Assembly: GCA_026214975.1 (NCBI GenBank) | Contig: JAOBSW010001190.1 | Location: forward strand, 20,545 to 84,544 | Length of the DNA: 64,000 nucleotides | Source of the DNA: Gentiana macrophylla | Taxonomy: Eukaryota; Streptophyta; Magnoliopsida; Gentianales; Gentianaceae | Reading direction: 5' to 3' | In this document: positions 1 through 11,285 of the stretch, piece by piece | How positions within the stretch are numbered: position 1 is the first letter of the stretch | How the letters are laid out: the number at the start of each line of letters is the position of its first letter | Program-made: the position numbers and the translations under genes | The notes under the pieces: model-generated | What the model was told of the DNA's origin: nothing | Databases searched by the model: none | What the model saw: only the letters and a program-made list of their open reading frames with translations

Positions 1-1845
1 ATATACACCTTTTTGACTTCCCATATTCTGTTTTGGCGTTTCTGTTACCATTTTGATACACCGGTTGACTGCCTTTTGTTTTAACTTTTCCATTCTCTCA
101 CGAGGAATGACCTCGAGCATTTATTCCTTGGCAGTGTACTATTCCTCTTGAGTAGTGCAACCTTGAACTTTTGATTTGAATCGTCAATGATCATTTAAAC
201 TTCCTTTGAAGGTTTGAATTAATTCTTTGAAATTAAACTTTATCCGACAATTCTTAAGTGTCGTTTCCTCTTCATTCAAGATCTTGTTTGCCGCTTACTT
301 ATTCAAACTTTTGATATTCCCCTACAATTCCTTGAGAGAAATTTCTATTTCTATTCCCCTACAATATCCTCTCTTTGACTACTGCAAACTTAGACACTTC
401 TTGACAAGTGTTTATTTTATTCTAAGACCTTTCGGTGTACTCGTTTTGTCTCCATGGCCCCTTCCTGTTGGGATTCTTGCTCTCTTTTGATTTTTACATT
501 CTCTTTTTTAGTCTTTCTGGTGCTCGACCTTGCACCTTTACTTTGTTTTTCTGTTGTGTGATGTTTCTCTATGAGACTCATGTGAACTGAAGATTTTTCC
601 AGTTCGCCAACATCCATTTTTGTTAACCAAGTGTTTAACAATCAAGGTCACCTGCCTAGTGTCCTCAAGTTTAGCAATCTCTTTCCTTCGCATTTAATGT
701 TTCCACGTCCATCAGGTGATGTTTCTTTTAACGTCCCAATTTTTCTAAATGCTTATATGAAAGCTTATTACCATCCTTTCTAGTTGCCTTTGAAGTCTTT
801 GTAGACCACCGTATCTTGCAGAATTCCACACTCTCAAAAGAATTTCATCTGCAAGGTGTTCTTTTGTTTTTCCTTCTGGTGGCTATCTTTTGTATTATGA
901 TACAGTGCCCCCTTCTTCATTCTAGAAACACCTTCAATTTTCTCCAACACAGAATCATCTTGTTTTGCTTGTAACCTAAGCATCCTGCCTTTTTCAAGTG
1001 CATTGTACCCTTCCTTGGCTTACCTAGTTGACATACCACCCTGGTACTCAACTTGTTACTTTTCAACTTCTTTTATTCTCCAAGCTAACTCCCCTGGCAT
1101 AAGAATTGGATCAGACCGCCAGAGAGAAAGGATGGCAGATGCATGTTCTTCATCCCTAAGTAGTCTCAGAAGTCCTTCAGCTGGGATCCTTGCAATTTTT
1201 TAGCAAGCTTGTGGTGCCATGATGGAAGTTGAGATCAAAAGAAGTAAAGTGTGCCAGAAGTGTGGTTTCGGCTGGGAAGATTCAGCCTTTCGGGTTTAGG
1301 TCAGCAGGAGCAAGCAGAGAGTGTTGAACCGATGATTGCAAGATTCGAAGCGGTTGATGAGTTTGTGAAAGAAGCAAGACAAAGACCCAGTGGTTTCCGG
1401 TTACAAGTGAGTGGCTGGAGCCCAACCAGCCATTGGTCACTGGTTAGATGAAGATAGCAACCGTTGGCATCGGAATTAGCTTTGGGGTCCGAATGCGGAA
1501 GATTGGGAAGGACGATGAAGAATGAAAACCTCGAGATGGCAATTGCAGTTCATCTCGAAGCGACCAAGATGTACAAGAGTTGGAACAGTACTTCTGGTGA
1601 CATCTCGTGAAGATATAGATAGAAGAACGTGAGTTTTCTGGGATGAGTGGAGCGATGACAGAATACGAGACCAGATTTGATATAGCAAGTCAACGAGAAG
1701 ATTGAAGCGGACCGTCGCAATCTCAAGTTGGCTCAAGACAAGCAGAAGAGTTGGAAAGATGGATGAAGAAGAAGACTGTAAGAGTTGGAAGATGAAACAC
1801 TTTGCAAAGTCTAGAGTTCAAGTACCTCTCGGTTACATTCGAGTT
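1..1845 (+). mobile_element. Internal 3' region of a truncated Tekay/Del-like Ty3/gypsy element
   Basis: This T-rich stretch runs up to a polypurine tract and an LTR start, so it is the internal part of an LTR retrotransposon whose 5' half lies outside the window. No ORF in it resembles gag or pol; the reading frames present are short and of random composition. Its style matches the internal region of the element at 5321-13380, also non-coding, so it is probably another non-autonomous or decayed member of that group. Family assignment rests on the flanking pol-end motif, tract and LTR. Confidence 0.6.
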
Positions 1846-1878
1846 TCGAGGACGAAACTCCTCTTAAGTGGGAAGGAA
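1846..1878 (+). other. Pol-end motif and polypurine tract
   Basis: A short frame reads FEDETPLKWEG, the signature that closes pol in many plant chromovirus-type Ty3/gypsy elements. It is followed by the purine run AAGTGGGAAGGAA (1866-1878), directly abutting the LTR start TGTAACATCCCG. The same arrangement occurs at 11250-11286. The motif fixes the element's orientation as plus. Confidence 0.7.
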
Positions 1879-2022
1879 TGTAACATCCCGACTTTTCATA
1901 AAAGGTTAAAATAGTCATTGGGTGTATTTACTACGACCTAATTATTATTTATCCCATTTATTTAATTAAAAAGGAATTAATTAAAGGATTTAGCTATTAA
2001 TTATAAAGGATTTAATTATTGG

Positions 2023-2032
2023 CTATAAAAAG
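2023..2032 (+). promoter_or_regulatory. TATA-like box in LTR
   Basis: CTATAAAAAG lies about 145 bp from the LTR start on the sense strand, a plausible U3 position. No experimental support; position and sequence only. Confidence 0.45.
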
Positions 2033-2706
2033 GAAATAATTCCCCAAAATACTTATTAGTTCACACGCATATTCTGATAAAAAAAAGGGAGATGCGACGC
2101 AACCAGAGGCAACAGACGCAGGAGAAAAAAATTTGAAAAGGGAGAACGTAAATTTCAACCATGTGTGACCAATCCGTTCATCTGTTCAAGATGCCGCATG
2201 AAAGAAAAGTGATCATCGCGAAGAGACGCAACTTTGGAAAATAACATCTCTCAATTTCGTAAGTTTTCGATTTAGCCATAGTTTTTGGTATTCGTAGAGT
2301 TCGATTCTTTAAAAATTCGTATCTTTCAATCTGTAGCTCTGTTTCGCAGACATGAGTAGTCGAAACGATCGTCTTGGAGCGTAGAATAATCTAAAAATAG
2401 TTTCGCAGCAATTAATCCAGGTAATCTGCAGTTTTATGCACTTTTTCAGTTTCGTTTTTTGCCAGAAAATAGGATTTTAGGGTTTCTTGTTGATCAAATA
2501 GGTTTTGGGGTTGAGGATCAACAGTTGTTGCAGTTGCTTGGTGTTTTGCTTTCAGTTTTGCTGGAAATTAAGGTAAGAGGCTCTTCCTAATGAGTAATTA
2601 TAGTTTTATAATGATAGGTTGAGTTTTGGTGTTGTTCGTTGATAGAATTCATGCTAAGTTGTAATTAATGAGTTGTGATATGTTTTGGTATATTTGTGTT
2701 GAGTTT

Positions 2707-2708
<2 letters not shown>

Positions 2709-2767
<59 letters not shown>
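2709..2767. repeat. (TA)n microsatellite
   Basis: An uninterrupted TA dinucleotide run of about 58 bp within the LTR. It produces long repetitive IY/YI reading frames on both strands that are not genes. Confidence 0.95.
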
Positions 2768-2771
<4 letters not shown>

Positions 2772-3857
2772 ATTCAATAACATTAATTAAACATAAGCAA
2801 GCTTCGATTGAATTTCTGATTCGTTCAGTTAAAACACCGAATGTACTCTTAAAGGGCGTTGAAGTTCGGATCCGTCGGAAGAGCACGAAAGGGCTTGTGC
2901 TTTGATGGATTAGTATTCATCAATGTCTGTGTAATTGCTAGGCCTTGTCCGTGTCTAATGGTCTAGGAAAGAGAGTAGTATGTGTGAGGGAGATTACTTG
3001 AAAACACTTAGGTGGCTAGTTAACAATGAGATAATAATTACATATGTGTAGTAAAAGATAAAACGTCACTTATTCTCGATTAGGCACTCTTTCATATCGG
3101 CGATGTGATACGTTCATAAAAGGTGAACAACGCTTCTTTGGCCTATAAACGGCCGAATGGCGGTGGAGGAAATTCATCGGACGATACGCATACCGGGAGA
3201 CCGGAGCTAATCGGTGCTAATCACCGTTAGTTAGCAAGTATATCTTGGTGATGAACGCCATGCGTAGTGTCCTTGAGTAATGATGTAACAAAGATAAGCT
3301 AAGCTAGAAATGTTTAGTCATGACATGTCGATGGGCATGGATTGAACCCTAGATTGAGTCGGTCTCATAAAGATAATTAATAATCATAATAATACACTTT
3401 CGTTGTATAACTTAGTTATTCATTAGCTTCTCACTTTTACTAAGTACTTTGTACTTACCTCCTTTGCATTTTCTTTTGTATGCATTGTGGGGTGAGAAGA
3501 CGAACAGGTTGATCAGGTAGATGACGACTTTTGAAGGCTTTGAGGTCTTGACGAAGTTTCTAGTTCCTTTTCCTTGTAAAGGTTGTACTGCAGAACTAGT
3601 TGTATTTATTTTCTTAGACTTGTTGTACTTCTACTTTTAAGACCTCGTATTGTATAAGTCTTTGGGTTTTTCATCGTTGTAATTTAACTATCCATCTTTA
3701 GTATGGTTAATTTCTATTCTTAGTAGCATTTATTTTTTACCCGAGTCTTTTTAGCTTCCAGTTTCTTTTATTTGATACGACGACGTAGAGGCTTGCGTAT
3801 AATATTAGATTTATTTAATGCTATACGCGGCGAACGTTTCTCTTCCGGATAAAGCGC

Positions 3858-3870
3858 CGGTATCAGGGGC
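3858..3870 (+). other. Primer-binding-site-like sequence after the LTR
   Basis: CGGTATCAGGGGC differs at two positions from TGGTATCAGAGC, the site complementary to the 3' end of initiator methionine tRNA used by many plant retroelements (known). It lies where the LTR sequence appears to end. The same LTR is also preceded by a polypurine tract, so it would carry both a 5'-LTR and a 3'-LTR hallmark. Confidence 0.4.
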
Positions 3871-3879
3871 GAGAAATTC

Positions 3880-4693
3880 TGAAGGGCTAGTTGAGCGGGT
3901 CATCATGTCTGACCAAGTGGACGACTTTTTGGCAAAGTCCACTGATATTTTTGGAGTGACGGGTATTCTTGCTATCCAAGTAAATTATCATAACTCACTG
4001 TATTTTTGTGATTGATTCTATGTGACTTTCCTTGGTGTGATCATTAGTGCCGAAGCGACCCGATTTAACATGTATTTTTTTTAGATGATGACTGCGGCCA
4101 AGCAGTGCACAAAGGCTCTCTTTAAGGGGGAGGAGGATCGCGCCGCACTGGATAAGAAGGCGAAGAAGGCCTTAGGCGATCTTGAGATGGCTCAGGGGAG
4201 AGTAGCCATCGCTGAAAATTGAGCTGACAAGGTTGATTATGTGGCCAAACTGGTGAGCGAAAAACCGAAGAGCTCGATGAGGTGATACCTCATCTAAACA
4301 AGGAGTTGGAGAAGGCCCAGTCCTCCATTGACAAGGAGCGGGAGCGGGCCGTTGGGGTGGCCAGTCAATTGGCAGAGACTGAGGGGCATATACCAAACAT
4401 GCTGGCGCGGGCTAGAGAGCAGGCTATTGCGGACTTCAATGGGTCCCAAGAATATAAGGATGTTGTGTTTGGGACGGCTGAGAGGTGTTTTGATCAAGGC
4501 CTTCACCATGCGGTGAGGTGTATGATAAGGGACCTGGGCGACCTTGTTCCTTCCTTAGAGCAATTGTCGAGATGGGCTACCTCGAGGCTGTTCCACAAAA
4601 TGATAAGGGGTTTTCACACACAAGTTCTTTACACTAAGGCCGAGCTAGCCGATTTTGCAAGCCTGCTGGTGCCGAAGCGTGGGTCCCGCTGAT
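3880..4693 (+). pseudogene. Two-exon fragment of a plant putative gypsy-type transposon (PF04195-like) gene
   Basis: Exon 1 ends near 3979 (QVDDFLAKSTDIFGVTGILA) at a GT donor. An intron with a T-rich AG acceptor ends at 4084, and exon 2 continues MMTAAKQCTKALFKGEEDRA. The second exon is a charged coiled coil followed by a segment around IADFNGSQEYKDVVFGTAERCF, the usual C-terminal part of plant proteins annotated as putative gypsy-type transposon or coiled-coil proteins of unknown function. There is an in-frame TGA at about 4220 and a frameshift near 4250; the last open frame is 4282-4692. The N-terminal domain is missing. Similar ORFs occur antisense in some Tat-lineage retrotransposons, and a minus-strand Tat gag remnant lies at 53985-55235, so this may be a relic of such an element. 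Family recognition is from memory of the pattern. Confidence 0.6.
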
Positions 4694-5320
4694 AGTCAAG
4701 CTGGTTAATAATGCAACCTTGGTGGATGCATGACCTGTAGCGGGGGATTCTAAATTCTCAGTCCATCTCGTCCTGAGGTGCCGATGGCCAACAACTTGAT
4801 ATCTCCTGTAATACTTACAGAGCAGACTGCTGAGAATGCCCAGATGAAATGCTTTCTTCAACCAGTTTGTCTGCTAATCGGCCCAAAGCTTCAACTGAAG
4901 ATCAGCCTGCTGATCTTGCCCAATAATTTGTTTTTGAGCATTTGATTATATATTTGATGAACCTTTTTGCTCGCCTTTATTGAAAACTTGTCGTTTGATC
5001 TTGATCTGTAATAACTCTGCCTTTACTTTGACCCTCTTTCTATTTCCGACTTCTGCTTATTTTGGTATAAGTTTCAGATCGACTGTATTAATTTTCTGGT
5101 TTGCATGCATGTTGCTTGCATTTTATTTCGAACTTATAATTTTGACCAAGTTTTTCAAAATTTTGAGCCCACAAATCTGCTTGTGCGTCGAACTGTAAGA
5201 TTACTATAGCTGGTGGCCCCCTTGTTATCCATAAGGTTGAGAGGTATTGAGAGCATGCTTGTCAGAAACAATATATATGTCAAGTCTATTGTGCTCTTTG
5301 TTACAAACGGCCAAAGCCCT
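4694..5320. other. Non-coding stretch, nothing recognised
   Basis: AT- and T-rich sequence downstream of the coiled-coil pseudogene, up to the LTR at 5321. The only open frame (4980-5198) is short, hydrophobic by T-richness and has no recognisable motif. Confidence 0.6.
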
Positions 5321-7411
5321 TGTGATACCCCGTATCTTCGTAAATGGTAAAAAAGTCCTTTTATAATTTTGCGCGTCTCGATATTTTTAATGGGTTGTGT
5401 TTTAATTAAACAAATAGAGTCAAGATAAATGCTAAAGAGTATTACGGTATTTTAAAAGTATAACTTTTAGTAAGGGCAAAAAGGTAAATGTACCACCAAC
5501 CTCTATATATACCCATCTTATTCCAAAACCCTTTTGATTTCCCCCCACTTTTGAGATGCTGCGGCTGAGAGAAATAGGAGAGGAAAAAAAGAGTTTCTGC
5601 TATTCCGATTAATCCGGCCGTCTAAATCACAAACTAATTACACCAAAATGCTTCCCTTGGCGAGAGCTTAATTTTGATACAAGTTTCACTCCGATCGGAT
5701 ATATGTTTCAAAAGCCTATTTTCTAGATCTAGACGTGTTTTTGAGCTTTTCTATGCTCTTTGTTGTTTTATATGTTGTAGTAATCGTATAACTTTGTTTT
5801 GGTTGTAGATTCGTAAGGGGTTTGCTTAGATTCTTGGAACTTTTCTTGTGGATCTAGATCTTCTTGGAGGGTTCTTGAAGAGTTATTGGAGCTTTTTGGT
5901 GAAAACAAAGGTAAAGGGGTATTCAACCAAATATAAATGTGTTATTTTAGTGTTTAGATGTAGCTTTTTATTTCAAGTATGTTTTAGAGTAATTTCATAT
6001 CACAATGCTTGAAATTCATGTTACATTGGTGTTTAGATCTAGTATAATTTTACAAACATGTTGTAGAATAATTATTTTATTATTTTTGTATGGATTTGGA
6101 GTAAATTTAGTGTTTAAAGTATTGAAGAAAACATGGAATTTGACCCAAGAGTGTTGGCTGATTTTCTGTGCAAAAATGGAATAGAGAGTTATGTGGAATG
6201 TTGTAAAGTCGAGTGTACGTGTTCTAGTGACTTTCGCTCTGCACCGTGTCTGACGGGAGCAATGGAACACTCTACTTTGACCTTATGTGATGTTGACATG
6301 AGTACAATATCTTACTTGTAACATGAAGAAATTAGGCGTTCAGTTTCTGGTGTATTCGGCTCTGCACCTTGTGGAGACCTTCTGCGGGGAGATACTTGAA
6401 ATCACCGGAAGCCTTATTCCTTATAGCCTCGTGGGTATTGGATTAGATTCCAATATTTCTGTGCAATGTGTTGGGTAGTGTAATGTAGAGTCCATCTAAG
6501 GTTTAGTGGTCCTTAAGAAGCATTTTTTATGTGCAATGAACATAGGTGGTTATATTAAACGCTTAAATACGTACTTGATGAGTCTAAAAGCTAAAACATG
6601 TTAATCCTTGGAGAGACATGTTTTCTTATTGCAACATGGAATAACTACACCTCCACACATTTAGATACTTGTGTCGGACTCATGTAATATTCCACACTTT
6701 TAGATACTTGCCATATATGAGGAGGTTGAATGTGTCATGCAGTGCGATCTTCACCATGCAAAGTGTCCTTGGATTAAAATGTAACAAATGTCTTATTTGG
6801 TTGAGTCTACTAGTAAGTCTAGTAGAGTGTAGTAAGCGAGCGAAAATATGTGTTGTTACGTTTGTTTGCCTTGCCCTGTGATATTATTATTGTTATTATT
6901 ATTAATGATGATCCTTGTGATATAACATGGGTAGATTCGGTGCTTCTACCATTTACTAAGTACGTTTGTACTTACCCTTTAGTATGTTGTTTTTCCCCCA
7001 CCCCGAGAAGGTGGTTTTGTTGTGGATTGAGTTTGAGATCGCTTAAGTATGGTTTCCGGAGTTTTAGCTGTTGAAGTCTATCTTTCTCACTTTCTGTTGT
7101 ATAATGGTATAGAATCTCCCTTTTTCTTGTGTAATAGATTAGACAGTTGTACCTTTGGTTTGTAATGAATAGTTTGTAATAATGAATGGATATTCAACCT
7201 TGTGTATTTTTTTCTTAGGATTTTTCTTTAGTTGCAGCTTCGTGTTACTTGTCGATCGTTATAGTGATCTTTTAAAGTTTTTCCCGAATCTTTGTTTTTG
7301 TTTTCCGCTTGTTCTTTGTTATTGATGATGTCAGGCTTACGTTTTTAATTATATACGTGCGGGCATCCTTTTCCGCTAAGGACTCAGATCCGGATTAGTG
7401 GTCGCCCTGAG
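5321..7411 (+). repeat. 5' LTR of the 5321-13380 element
   Basis: Starts TGTGATACCCCG and ends just before a primer-binding site. It matches 11286-13380 with scattered substitutions and small indels. It holds a TATATATA promoter-like block near 5503 and a long transcribed leader. Confidence 0.85.
5502..5511 (+). promoter_or_regulatory. TATA-like box in 5' LTR
   Basis: TCTATATATA followed by CCCATCTTATTCC, about 180 bp into the LTR. The same block is conserved in the 3' LTR at about 11466-11475, which supports a functional U3 promoter in the source element. Confidence 0.5.
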
Positions 7412-7412
7412 T

Positions 7413-7423
7413 TGGTATCAGAG
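7413..7423 (+). other. Primer-binding site, initiator tRNA-Met type
   Basis: TGGTATCAGAG starts two bases after the LTR end. It matches the first 11 bases of the TGGTATCAGAGC site complementary to the 3' end of plant initiator tRNA-Met. Confidence 0.85.
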
Positions 7424-10400
7424 AATGAAGTAACACAGCTGCAAAAGTTTATATGTCTTAAGATATGATCCTATCAAGTTTAGACCTTTAAGTTGTAGAT
7501 TTTGAGTTATACTTTTCAAGTGTTAACCTCCTAAGTTGGATCTTTTAAGTGTTAGAACTCGTAACATTAGAATCCCTCAGCTTGGGTAGTGTGACCTTAA
7601 TCTAAGTGTGAGACCTTATAAGTGAACCTTCTTAAGATAAATGTTTCAGGCCTATGTCTTCAGGTGGTGAACTTTCAAGTTGGGCTTCGTTAAAATGTCT
7701 TTAATGAAACCTCTCAGTTTTCTTTAAACTTTACGGATCCTTCTTTTCATCAATGCTTTCTTATATTTGATTTATCGTTTTTCAAGGATTCCGACTTATT
7801 AATATTCATTCAAACTTTTTTTTTGATTTTGTTGTTGCAATTGTCATTTGCACTTGAGCACTTCAAGCTTTTTCATTCATGATATAACCTTTTAAATTCA
7901 AATATTCATTGTTACATGTTTCCTTGCCTCTAGCATACAATTTCCTCATCATTTGTAACTTTGCTCTAAGCATCACGGTCACATGGTTTAATTTACATGT
8001 TTGTTTCAGTGTACAACCGTTTTCCTTACTCATAAAATTTGGATGTCCTACTAAACAAGAAAGGTTTCTTTTTCAAAAAGTTATTCTTTTAGATCTACGT
8101 ATCTTTTCAAAAAGCGTTACAATTTTGAATTTCAAAACAACATTTGGAATTAATGTTTGAACAATGAATAGTGTTGATCATCTTTCCTTAATCCATTTTA
8201 ATAAATCATACATATTCAAATGATTTGATCCTTGAATATGTTATGACCAACTCTATGATATATATTCTCTCTTTTGACCCAAGTACAGTTCATTCCAGCT
8301 TTGAAAACAATTTGAAACTTATGTTGGTGTTTGCCAACTTGGAAAAAGATTTTTATAAACTTTTCTTTCGAACATAAATAGTTGTATTTAACTAGTTCCT
8401 TCACGTTCAAAGACATTCCAGATTTTGGTTATCACTTAGCAACCTCCAAAATCAATAATTCTCATCTTTCTTCATTCTCTAAATCATTTTCATTTGAGTT
8501 ATACATGTCTTTAATTTTCAATCACATTGCATGAAGTAATTTCAATTTCTCATCTGCATAATCTGAAATGGTAATTCCAACCTAATGGTTGTAGGGTTGT
8601 GGTATAAGTTTTTGTTGTGTTTAGAAGAATAGTGTTGATGATTCGTTTCTCTGAGTTTAAGTTTTTCCTAGTCTTAGAAGTCTGGTAGGAAGGTTGTGTG
8701 GGTTGTCGTTTTAACGCTTTCCGTTCATGAGTAAACAAGAAGTTACCTTTCAACACACCACATACGTTCTTACTTCCTTTTGACCTCCACCAACCATGTC
8801 CCTTTCAAACAACTTGCACCCAATTAAACCTTACCGCCTTTTGTCTTGTTTTGTATTAAAAGTATACTACTTTATGATTTCTTCTAAAAGAAATTCTCGT
8901 TGTTCTTCTATTTTGAATCGAGAAACAAGCTTCCTTATGATTTTGTAATTGTTTACATTAAATTTTCAACTTCCTTCTTAAATCAAGTCCGACAAAATAT
9001 TTTTGTCTACTTATGTTTACTCTTAACTACCTTATGTAAAGAATGTTTTTGTTGTGGTTAACTTTTCTGTTCTTGATAATGCATTCTTTTGAGTGTGTAT
9101 CTTTGTGCTTGGTCAGATCTCTAAATCTTTTTCACAATATCTTTTGGCATATCCATAGCCTGTCTAGTATGAACTTTTAGACTCTTGCTTCAAGAAAAGA
9201 TAGTTGTTTATCGAGTTACTTTCTAAATAGTTTCGATTAATCTCAACTTCATCGAATTGGCACTCTCAAGTTCTTGACAATTTGTATCCACATGAAAATT
9301 TTCGTAATTTCTTTTTCATCACTTCAAGACTAATTGTATTCTTGATTTTAGTCCAAAGTGCATTTTCATAGAAAATACTCTTATCATTTCCTTTTGTTTC
9401 CCTCAAGTTGTTCTTCCTTTTTGGGCGCTCAACTTTGCTTTTCAAACCTTTGTTGTTAAGCAATCTTTTTCAGGATTCTCATGGATTGAAACTCTTTTGA
9501 CAATCTAATCAATAACTGAAGTTTCAAACTGATCGTTTTAAGTCCAAACGTTTTTTTTTCTCTGTTTTTACTGTTCCTAAGTTCGGTGTTTGACACCTTC
9601 CATTTCGTCTTTCATCTCCACATACTTTGGTGATGTTATTTGCCTTTTATTTCAAGCCAACAAGAGTTCTTTGCAGACCCCCTTGTTCTACAAGACGCCT
9701 CTTCCTTTAAAGAATCTAATCTTCAAGGTGTTTTCTAAATTTGACACTCATCTTTAGCATTTTGGATTCAATGCCCATCTATCAATTTTGAATCAACTTT
9801 GAAATTCTTCTCTTCTCAAGAGCTCTTTGCTCAAGTTCCTGTTGATGTGCTAATCAACCACATAATTTTTCAGAGTAATGAAATCTTACCCAATCTAGGA
9901 ACCTTCTGTTTGGCGTTCAGTGACATCAAACACCTTACTCTAAGTTTATCTTTTTATGGTTTCAACTCTGTTATATTTTGTTGTAAGAGTTTTATACTCC
10001 CTTTTAGCTTGCTTTGGTGTGTTACTTCACTAGTGCACAACTTTTCATCTTTCAATTATTGTGACCAAACAAACCTTGTTGTTAATCCCTTCAAAATTGG
10101 TTATCTTAAACGCGGTTCATCAAAAGTTTGTTTCGATGTTACCCCTCATTCAAGATCAAATGTTATTTCTTTCTTTGATTTGAAATATTTTATGCTCGCT
10201 AAATATATTATCTTTTGCGGTTCCTACTTCAAGAAATGTGTGGATGTTGTTTCTTCCTGTAAAACCGGATAAAGATTTTTTTATAAGGTACCTCACCGTG
10301 TCTTTTGTACTTTTGAAGTAATTTCTTTTAACACACCATGGTATAATCGAAGGAATCAAAAGTTGTTTTTTAATATCTTTGAGAGTTTTCAAACCTACGT

Positions 10401-11272
10401 TTGATTTCAAGTTTTTTCTTCAAGAATACATTCTAAAACCTTATTCTTTAGTGTTGATACGAATGTGCTTTGTTCTTCCCATAGTGTTGGACTCACTACC
10501 TGAAGTTGATCTTAGTTTTAGAAGATACCTTTTTAAGTCCGTTGTGAGTTCCATTTCCCCGGGTTAGACGTGTATCAGTGGTAGGAAGTAATCGGTTATT
10601 GGATTAGTTCCTGGAGTACTTGCTTGGGTGTTAACCTTAAGCTAAATGATAAGTAGTTTCATCAAAGGTTTGGACCGGGATGTGGTTTTGATGATCTAAC
10701 GAGATTTGGCGAGTTTGTCAAGTTTGTTGTGGTCATGTGTTTTTGAATCAGGGAGTATCTTTTGAAGTGTAAGGTGAATTTTGTAAGACTAGGATGTTTT
10801 GGTCTTAGGTATGGAAATTTCTTGATGGTGGACTAGGTTGAGGAAAACCCTAGTAGGCTCGAAAGCCGATCTTTCTTGTGTGTTGTTTCTCTTGGAGTTG
10901 TTCTTTTAAGGAGGTTGGAATAGGATGTGAAGTGCTGAAGGACTAAACCGTAAGTATTTTGTAAAGGATAGTGCAAGCTAAGTTTAACAGTCATGCTGGC
11001 TTATGGAGATATCTCGAGGAAAGAAAGGGTGTTTGATGATGAAAAGTTTAACCTGGATCTTAGAATCTTTTAAAGCCAAGAAAAAGTGTAGCACTAAGCT
11101 TGGGATGTTTTCTAGAAGGGTTGAGTAGTACTCATTTTTGTTGTGAGCGGGACCTCAGAGATGAACCGCGGAGAGCTTTGTAATGGAAAGCTTAACATTG
11201 GAAATGCGTGTTGGTTTGAAGTGTTAGTTTTGGCGGGCAAATTCTGGTGAGTTTCGAGGACGAAATTCATAT
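7424..11272 (+). mobile_element. Non-coding internal region of the 5321-13380 element
   Basis: T-rich sequence with runs such as CTTTCAAG and TTTTCAAG and no retroviral domain in any plus frame. The longest frame (9799-10272, 157 codons) is Phe/Ser/Cys-rich as expected from T-rich DNA and lacks any motif. The only coding trace is FEDEI near 11254-11268, the end of a former pol. Confidence 0.7.
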
Positions 11273-11285
11273 AAGGGGGGAAGAA
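11273..11285 (+). other. Polypurine tract
   Basis: AAGGGGGGAAGAA directly precedes the 3' LTR start TGTGAAACCCCG. It serves plus-strand DNA priming in the retrotransposon life cycle. Confidence 0.85.

Larger units (their letters stand above)
1879..3857 (+). repeat. LTR of a Tekay/Del-like Ty3/gypsy element
   Basis: It begins TGTAACATCCCG after a polypurine tract and contains a TATA-like box about 145 bp in. Its 3' half is similar, in inverted orientation, to 62280-62920 (shared blocks include TTGATGGATTAGTAT, GGTGGCTAGTTAAC and CAAAGATAAGCTAAGC). The 3' boundary is inferred from similarity of the last ~100 bp to the end of the LTR at 5321-7411 and to 55236-55294. A primer-site-like sequence follows at 3858. 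A long (TA)n run interrupts the middle. Confidence 0.7.

Noticed and set aside
2665..2905. Open frames of IYIYIY on both strands
   Set aside because: They are translations of the (TA)n microsatellite; no protein family is implied. The same applies to frames at 39132-39345.
9799..10272. 157-codon plus-strand ORF in the 8-kb LTR element
   Set aside because: Composition is that of T-rich DNA (Phe, Ser, Cys, Leu), with no motif and no similarity to gag or pol that I can see.
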